A stretch of DNA of 9,024 bases from Ulvibacterium sp039819225. GTDB taxonomy: Bacteria > Bacteroidota > Bacteroidia > Flavobacteriales > Flavobacteriaceae. The stretch's first letter is position 1. Each line of letters begins with the position of its first letter. Positions 5,328 through 9,024 of the stretch are shown here, in pieces. The stretch lies in NCBI GenBank assembly GCA_039819225.1, contig JBCBSN010000189.1, positions 1 through 9,024 on the forward strand, given 5' to 3'. The notes beneath the pieces are model-generated. The model saw only the letters and a list, made by a program, of their open reading frames with translations. It had not been told where the DNA came from and searched no databases. The position numbers were made by a program, and so were the translations under genes.

Positions 5328-7133
5328 TTAGTTCGCAATATGGGACAACTTCCGTTCCAACTCCTTTTGAAACTCTTCCATAACCGGTTTTACCGTACTT
5401 TCCGGTAAATCCGAGATTTTGATGTACATCAATCCATCTACCGAGTTGTTGAACAGGGGATCTACATTAAACGCTACCACTTTTGCGTTTTGTTTAATGT
5501 ATTTTTTAATCAATACCGGCAATCTAAGATCGCCCGGTTCTACCTCATTGATAAGCCGATCAAACTTGTTCAGGTCGGCCTCGGTCTCGTCAAAGACAAA
5601 TTCCTTGTCCGCATCGTTCAACTTCACTTTAAATTCCTTTTTGGGACGCACATATTGGGCCACATAAGGATCCCAATAGTTACTCTTCATAAACTCGATC
5701 ATCAGGGATTTGGAAAACTTGGAAAATTGGTTGCTGATACTTACGCCCCCAATAAGATACTTGTGTTCCGGATGGCGCAACGTAGTGTGTACAATGCCTT
5801 TCCATAGCAGGAACAGGGGCATGGGTTTCTGCTGATAGGCCTTAACAATATAGGCCCTGCCCATCTCTATGGACTGCCGCATCATGCTGAAGAGTTCCGG
5901 CTCAAACCGGAACAAATCCTGAAGATAGAAACCGTCTATACCGTATTGGGAAAAGATTTGGGAACCCATTCCCATTCGATAGGCCCCCACAATGGACTTC
6001 TCCCCATCATCCCAAAGGAACAAATGATGATAATAGGTGTCAAACTCGTCCAGGTCTATGGAATTGTTGGTCCCCTCACCTATGGCCCTAAAGGTAAGTT
6101 CGCGCTGCCTCCCGATTTCCTGTAGGATAAAGGGCATATCCTTGGCCTCGGCCAGGAAAACCTCGTAATTCTTGCTCTGCAAAAGTCGGCAATCCTTTTC
6201 CCTAAGCTTTTCGATCTCGCCCTGGATCACCTCCGTACGTACCGCGGAAGCTATTCGTTTGGGGGGTTTGGGAATCTTTAGGGAGGTAGGTATCTGATCT
6301 ATAAGACGTTCCCGTTCATACGCATTGGCAAGGATATAAGTTTTTTTTCGCAAAAGCTCCGTGAACTCCTCCAAGGTATCCTGCTCTTCCTGGGCCTGTA
6401 CGGAAATAGGTTGCCCAATCCTAACCTTTATGGGCCGGTTGGCCTGGGATGTCAGTTCCGAGGGGAGTTTGGCGGTACGGAATACATCGCTGATTTTGGA
6501 GAGCCTATAAAACAAACGACTGTTCTTGGCATGGAAATAAATAGGTACCACGGGAACTCCAGCCTTTCGTATCAATTTAAGTGCAGCTTCTTCCCAAGGT
6601 TTGTCCACCACCAGTTTTTCCTCCTTATAGGTAGATACCTCCCCTGCCGGAAAAATACCCAAGGAATTGCCTTCCTGTAAATGTTTCAGGGCGTTTTTGA
6701 AACCAAGGATACTACTTTTGGCATTCCTATGGTTCTCAAACGGATTTACCGGCATGATATAGGGCTCCAAGGGTTGGATTCTCTGTAACAAAAAATTGGC
6801 CACTATCTTAAAATCCGATCGGTGCTCCAACATCAGTTTCAATAAAAGAATCCCGTCTACCCCGCCCAAGGGATGATTGCTAATGGTAATAAAGGGACCT
6901 TCCTTGGGCAAACGCTTAAAATCATCCTCGGGAATTTCAAAATTCACATCATAGTGCCCCAAGATACCGTCCAGGAATTCCAGCCCGGAGAGATGTTTGT
7001 GTTTGTCATACGTCCTATTGATGTCGGAAATCCGGGTTATCTTCATAAGCACCCAACCCAAAAAAGTGCCCAGAAATCCATAGGTATCCAAATTGACCGC
7101 CCTGGCCACCTCTTTTGCGGTCACTAGACCCAT
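5328..7133 (-). CDS. olsF: Bifunctional acyltransferase (PlsC-OlsB fusion), OlsF-type amino-acid lipid synthase
   Basis: About 601 residues with two acyltransferase modules. The N-terminal PlsC/OlsA-type module (about 50-270) has NHPLGGVD (the HX4D motif), IFPAGEVS (motif III) and GVPVVPIYF (motif IV). The C-terminal OlsB-type GNAT module (about 315-590) has RQRELTFRAIGEG, YYHHLFLWD, EMGRAYIVKAYQ and LPVLIKKYIKQNAKVVAFNVDPLFNNSVDGL. In Serratia proteamaculans and Flavobacterium johnsoniae, OlsF of this arrangement makes ornithine lipids: the GNAT part N-acylates ornithine and the PlsC part O-acylates the hydroxy-fatty chain. Related enzymes in Bacteroides (GlsB/GlsA, separate) use glycine, so the head group here is not certain. 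An earlier in-frame start at 7142 is TTG; ATG at 7131-7133 begins MGLVTAKEVARAV and is preferred. The product acts at the inner membrane. It follows the aspartate kinase gene by 87 bp and overlaps no gene. Confidence 0.88.
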   Translation of the reverse strand: MGLVTAKEVARAVNLDTYGFLGTFLGWVLMKITRISDINRTYDKHKHLSGLEFLDGILGHYDVNFEIPEDDFKRLPKEGPFITISNHPLGGVDGILLLKLMLEHRSDFKIVANFLLQRIQPLEPYIMPVNPFENHRNAKSSILGFKNALKHLQEGNSLGIFPAGEVSTYKEEKLVVDKPWEEAALKLIRKAGVPVVPIYFHAKNSRLFYRLSKISDVFRTAKLPSELTSQANRPIKVRIGQPISVQAQEEQDTLEEFTELLRKKTYILANAYERERLIDQIPTSLKIPKPPKRIASAVRTEVIQGEIEKLREKDCRLLQSKNYEVFLAEAKDMPFILQEIGRQRELTFRAIGEGTNNSIDLDEFDTYYHHLFLWDDGEKSIVGAYRMGMGSQIFSQYGIDGFYLQDLFRFEPELFSMMRQSIEMGRAYIVKAYQQKPMPLFLLWKGIVHTTLRHPEHKYLIGGVSISNQFSKFSKSLMIEFMKSNYWDPYVAQYVRPKKEFKVKLNDADKEFVFDETEADLNKFDRLINEVEPGDLRLPVLIKKYIKQNAKVVAFNVDPLFNNSVDGLMYIKISDLPESTVKPVMEEFQKELERKLSHIAN

Positions 7134-7220
7134 ATCGAACAAAAATTAGGTAATAGTAAATATAGGAAAATCAAGAGTGGAGCTACTTAATTTAACATTT
7201 ACACCTGGGCAAGGATAGCT

Positions 7221-8471
7221 TTACCTTACGACCAATTGAAGCGTTTCCTTGCCCCGCTGTTCCAAGAGCACGTCCTGCCCATTAAGAACGGATTTTACCG
7301 CTGTCTCGGTAAAATGACGTACCGTATAGAGGGAAACTCCCTCGTGGCAGATTACCTTGAACCTTCCTTTTAAAACCTCCAAAAGTCCTTGTAGCCCCCC
7401 AAATTTGTTGTCCACACAGACCGAAAAACTGATGGCGGAATTCTGTATCAGGTCTACCTTCATCTTATGTTCATGCAACAACTTAAAAAGCTCACTGATG
7501 CTATCCTCAACGATAAAGGAAAAATTAAGTGAGGATAGCTTTAGCAGCACTTGGTTCTTCTTAACGATAAAACAGGAAACCTCCGGTTCTATGCCAATAC
7601 CCTTGCCCACCGTAGTGCCGGCACCACTTGGGTTTAGGAAGGACTTTACATGCAACGGGATTTCCTTGCGCTGTAAAGGCTGAAGCGTCTTGGGATGAAT
7701 TACGGAAGCTCCATAAAAAGCCAGTTCTATGGCCTCCCGATAGGATATTTTGTGCAACAGCTGTGTTTCTTGGAAATAGCGGGGATCGGCATTCAACACC
7801 CCTGGCACATCCTTCCAAATGGTAACCGAATCCGCATCCAGGCAATAGGCCAGAATGGCCGCCGTATAATCTGATCCCTCCCGGCCCAGGGTAGTAGTAA
7901 AATTATTTTCGTCACTGCCCAGAAAACCTTGGGTAATGTTCAGCTTTTTCCGGTCTATCCCTTTTGTAACCCGGATTTGGGTAGCCTCCCAGTCCACAGA
8001 ACCATCCCGGTAGTTTTGATTCGTTTTGATAAACTCACGTACATCGATCCATTGACTGGGCATACCGGCTTGGTTAAGATAGGCATTTAGAATGGTGGTG
8101 GAAACCAGTTCGCCATAACCCACCACCTGATCGTATACAAAATTATAGTTGGGCGATTTATTACGGGCTAAAAAGCCCCTAACCTCATCAAAAAGAACCC
8201 TTAGATCCTGATAAACCGGAGCATCGGTATCTGGAAAAAGTTCGGCTAAAATGGCACTGTGATAAGACACCACTTCCTGCACCACTGGCGAAAGTTCGCC
8301 TCTGTTCTTAAAGTAGGCATTTACTATGCGTTCCATGGCATTGGTGGTCTTGCCCATAGCCGAGACCACAACCAAAGTATTCGAATACCCTGTTTCACGC
8401 AAAACGTTGACCACATTCCGAACGCTTTCGGCATCCTTTACCGATGCGCCTCCGAATTTAAAAACCCTCAT
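7221..8471 (-). CDS. lysC: Monofunctional aspartate kinase
   Basis: Aspartokinase phosphorylates L-aspartate with ATP, the first step toward lysine/diaminopimelate, threonine and methionine. The 416-residue protein has the N-terminal KFGGASV (5-11), VVVSAMGKTTNAM (33-45), YDQVVGYGELVST (113-125), the nucleotide/aspartate loop TTTLGREGSDYTA (192-204), WKDVPGVLNADPR (219-231) and IELAFYGASVIHPKT (248-262). From about 300 on are the ACT-like regulatory segments (VLLKLSSLNFSFIVEDSISELFKLL, then IQNSAISFSVCVDN), so feedback control by an end product is likely, though which one cannot be read. There is no homoserine dehydrogenase domain. The final segment (about 375-416, GVSLYTVRHFTETAVKSVL...) is a compact second ACT, making it slightly shorter than E. 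coli LysC. ATG at 8469-8471 is the obvious start. It is the second gene of the leftward cluster, 30 bp after a GNAT gene. The symbol denotes function, not a proven paralog class. Confidence 0.93.
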   Translation of the reverse strand: MRVFKFGGASVKDAESVRNVVNVLRETGYSNTLVVVSAMGKTTNAMERIVNAYFKNRGELSPVVQEVVSYHSAILAELFPDTDAPVYQDLRVLFDEVRGFLARNKSPNYNFVYDQVVGYGELVSTTILNAYLNQAGMPSQWIDVREFIKTNQNYRDGSVDWEATQIRVTKGIDRKKLNITQGFLGSDENNFTTTLGREGSDYTAAILAYCLDADSVTIWKDVPGVLNADPRYFQETQLLHKISYREAIELAFYGASVIHPKTLQPLQRKEIPLHVKSFLNPSGAGTTVGKGIGIEPEVSCFIVKKNQVLLKLSSLNFSFIVEDSISELFKLLHEHKMKVDLIQNSAISFSVCVDNKFGGLQGLLEVLKGRFKVICHEGVSLYTVRHFTETAVKSVLNGQDVLLEQRGKETLQLVVR

Positions 8472-8501
8472 AAATCAATTTTAACTTTTGCAGCTAATGT
8501 T

Positions 8502-8993
8502 TTAGGACAATGCAGTCGAAGCCTCAAGAAACCGGGCTATCCCTTTTTCGTCCATTTGCACCACGTTCCAATCCCGCATGACCTTTGCCCCGTTGTTTTC
8601 ATAAAATCGAATTGCAGGTTCATTCCAGTCCAACACTTCCCAATTGATTCGTTTTACGCCTAATTCCGAACCATAGCGTACAACACGATGTAACAGGGCG
8701 GATCCCAGACCTGACCCCCTGGCCTTCTTTGAAACGATCAAATCCTCCAGGTGTATAATAGGCCCCTTCCATGTGGAATATCTATGGAATATAAGGGCCA
8801 TGCCCATTATACCTTCCTTGGTCTCCGCTACAAAACAATGAAATCTTTTATCCACCCCAAACCCGTCCCTGAGCAAATCCGAGGGAGTTACCTCTACAGC
8901 ATCCTCTTCCTTCTCAAAAACGGCCAATTCATGGATCAACTCCCATATACGGTCTATATCCTTTTTTTCCGCTGTCCGAATCGTAAAAGCCAT
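8502..8993 (-). CDS. GNAT N-acetyltransferase, SSAT/thialysine acetyltransferase-like
   Basis: A 163-residue GNAT protein that most resembles the diamine/spermidine (SSAT) and thialysine acetyltransferase group. Features include IRTAEKKDIDRIWELIHELAVFEKEEDAVEVT at the N-terminus (the SSAT-like stretch with the ELAxFEK motif), FHRYSTWKGPIIHLEDLIV (69-87), the acetyl-CoA loop KARGSGLGSALL (90-101), and INWEVLDWNEPAIRFYENNGA (116-136) with Tyr131 at the usual proton-donor position. The likely substrate is a primary amine such as a polyamine, lysine analogue or similar, but not a specific one from sequence. ATG at 8991-8993 gives the expected N-terminus. It precedes the aspartate kinase gene by 30 bp and lies downstream of a good Bacteroidota promoter element, so it probably opens the operon. 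The link to lysine-pathway metabolism is speculative. Confidence 0.9.
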   Translation of the reverse strand: MAFTIRTAEKKDIDRIWELIHELAVFEKEEDAVEVTPSDLLRDGFGVDKRFHCFVAETKEGIMGMALIFHRYSTWKGPIIHLEDLIVSKKARGSGLGSALLHRVVRYGSELGVKRINWEVLDWNEPAIRFYENNGAKVMRDWNVVQMDEKGIARFLEASTALS

Positions 8994-9012
8994 AATTGTT
9001 ACAAATAAAACT

Positions 9013-9020
9013 CAAAGTTA
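9013..9020 (-). promoter_or_regulatory. -7 promoter element for the leftward gene cluster
   Basis: Read on the minus strand this is TAACTTTG, a full match to the Bacteroidota -7 consensus TAnnTTTG. It lies 19 bp upstream of the start codon of the SSAT-like GNAT gene, with transcription expected to start near 9006. The -33 TTG element would fall outside the window, so only half of the promoter can be judged. Confidence 0.55.
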
Positions 9021-9024
9021 TAAA

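Noticed and set aside
7134..7142. TTG start three codons upstream for the OlsF-type gene
   Set aside because: An ATG is available at 7131-7133 and the extra residues add nothing recognisable.
7157..7164. TATATTTA on the minus strand as a -7 element for the OlsF-type gene
   Set aside because: No TTG or TTT at a suitable -33 spacing; AT-rich sequence makes chance matches likely.
8476..8483. TAAAATTG on the minus strand as a -7 element for the aspartate kinase gene
   Set aside because: It lies 4 nt before the start codon, leaving no leader, and the gene fits an operon with the preceding GNAT gene.

Overview
The window looks like chromosomal DNA from a member of the Flavobacteriaceae (Bacteroidota), probably a marine genus. 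The evidence is the gene content (DUF4199 protein, a CarboxypepD_reg-like surface protein, an OlsF-type fused acyltransferase), the near absence of Shine-Dalgarno sequences, and a -7 promoter element of the Bacteroidota type (TAnnTTTG) at the right edge. The genus cannot be fixed from this sequence. Coding density is high and the longest gap between genes is 145 bp. I saw no tRNA, rRNA, CRISPR array, insertion sequence or phage gene.

Left half, plus strand. The window opens inside an NAD-dependent D-2-hydroxyacid dehydrogenase (3-phosphoglycerate dehydrogenase-like) whose N-terminus lies outside. It is followed closely by a small membrane-anchored LuxR-type regulator, then a four-helix DUF4199 membrane protein, a DUF1801 protein and a VOC (glyoxalase-fold) protein. 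A palindromic REP-like hairpin sits between the last two. A separate gene encodes a TM2-domain membrane protein with a long LEA-like amphipathic repeat region, closed by a strong intrinsic terminator.

Middle, plus strand. An ArsR/SmtB-family repressor and an ArsN1/phosphinothricin-type N-acetyltransferase form a compact two-gene unit. An 18-bp perfect palindrome upstream of the repressor overlaps a possible -7 element and is the obvious candidate operator. The unit looks like a self-regulated detoxification module, possibly against arsinothricin or phosphinothricin.

Right half, minus strand. Transcription runs from the right edge leftward: an SSAT-like GNAT acetyltransferase, a monofunctional aspartate kinase, a fused PlsC-OlsB acyltransferase (OlsF type, amino-acid-containing membrane lipid synthesis), and a secreted protein with a carboxypeptidase-like regulatory domain. 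Gaps of 30, 87 and 9 bp and common orientation suggest an operon or two overlapping transcription units. This block meets the ArsR/ArsN1 unit tail to tail at about 4255-4295.

Most of the window is ordinary housekeeping or accessory chromosome. The parts most worth a second look are the ArsR/ArsN1 unit with its operator, the 29-residue super-repeat in the TM2 protein, the lipid-synthase gene coupled to a surface protein, and the REP-like hairpin. I did not find a clearly new multi-gene system.
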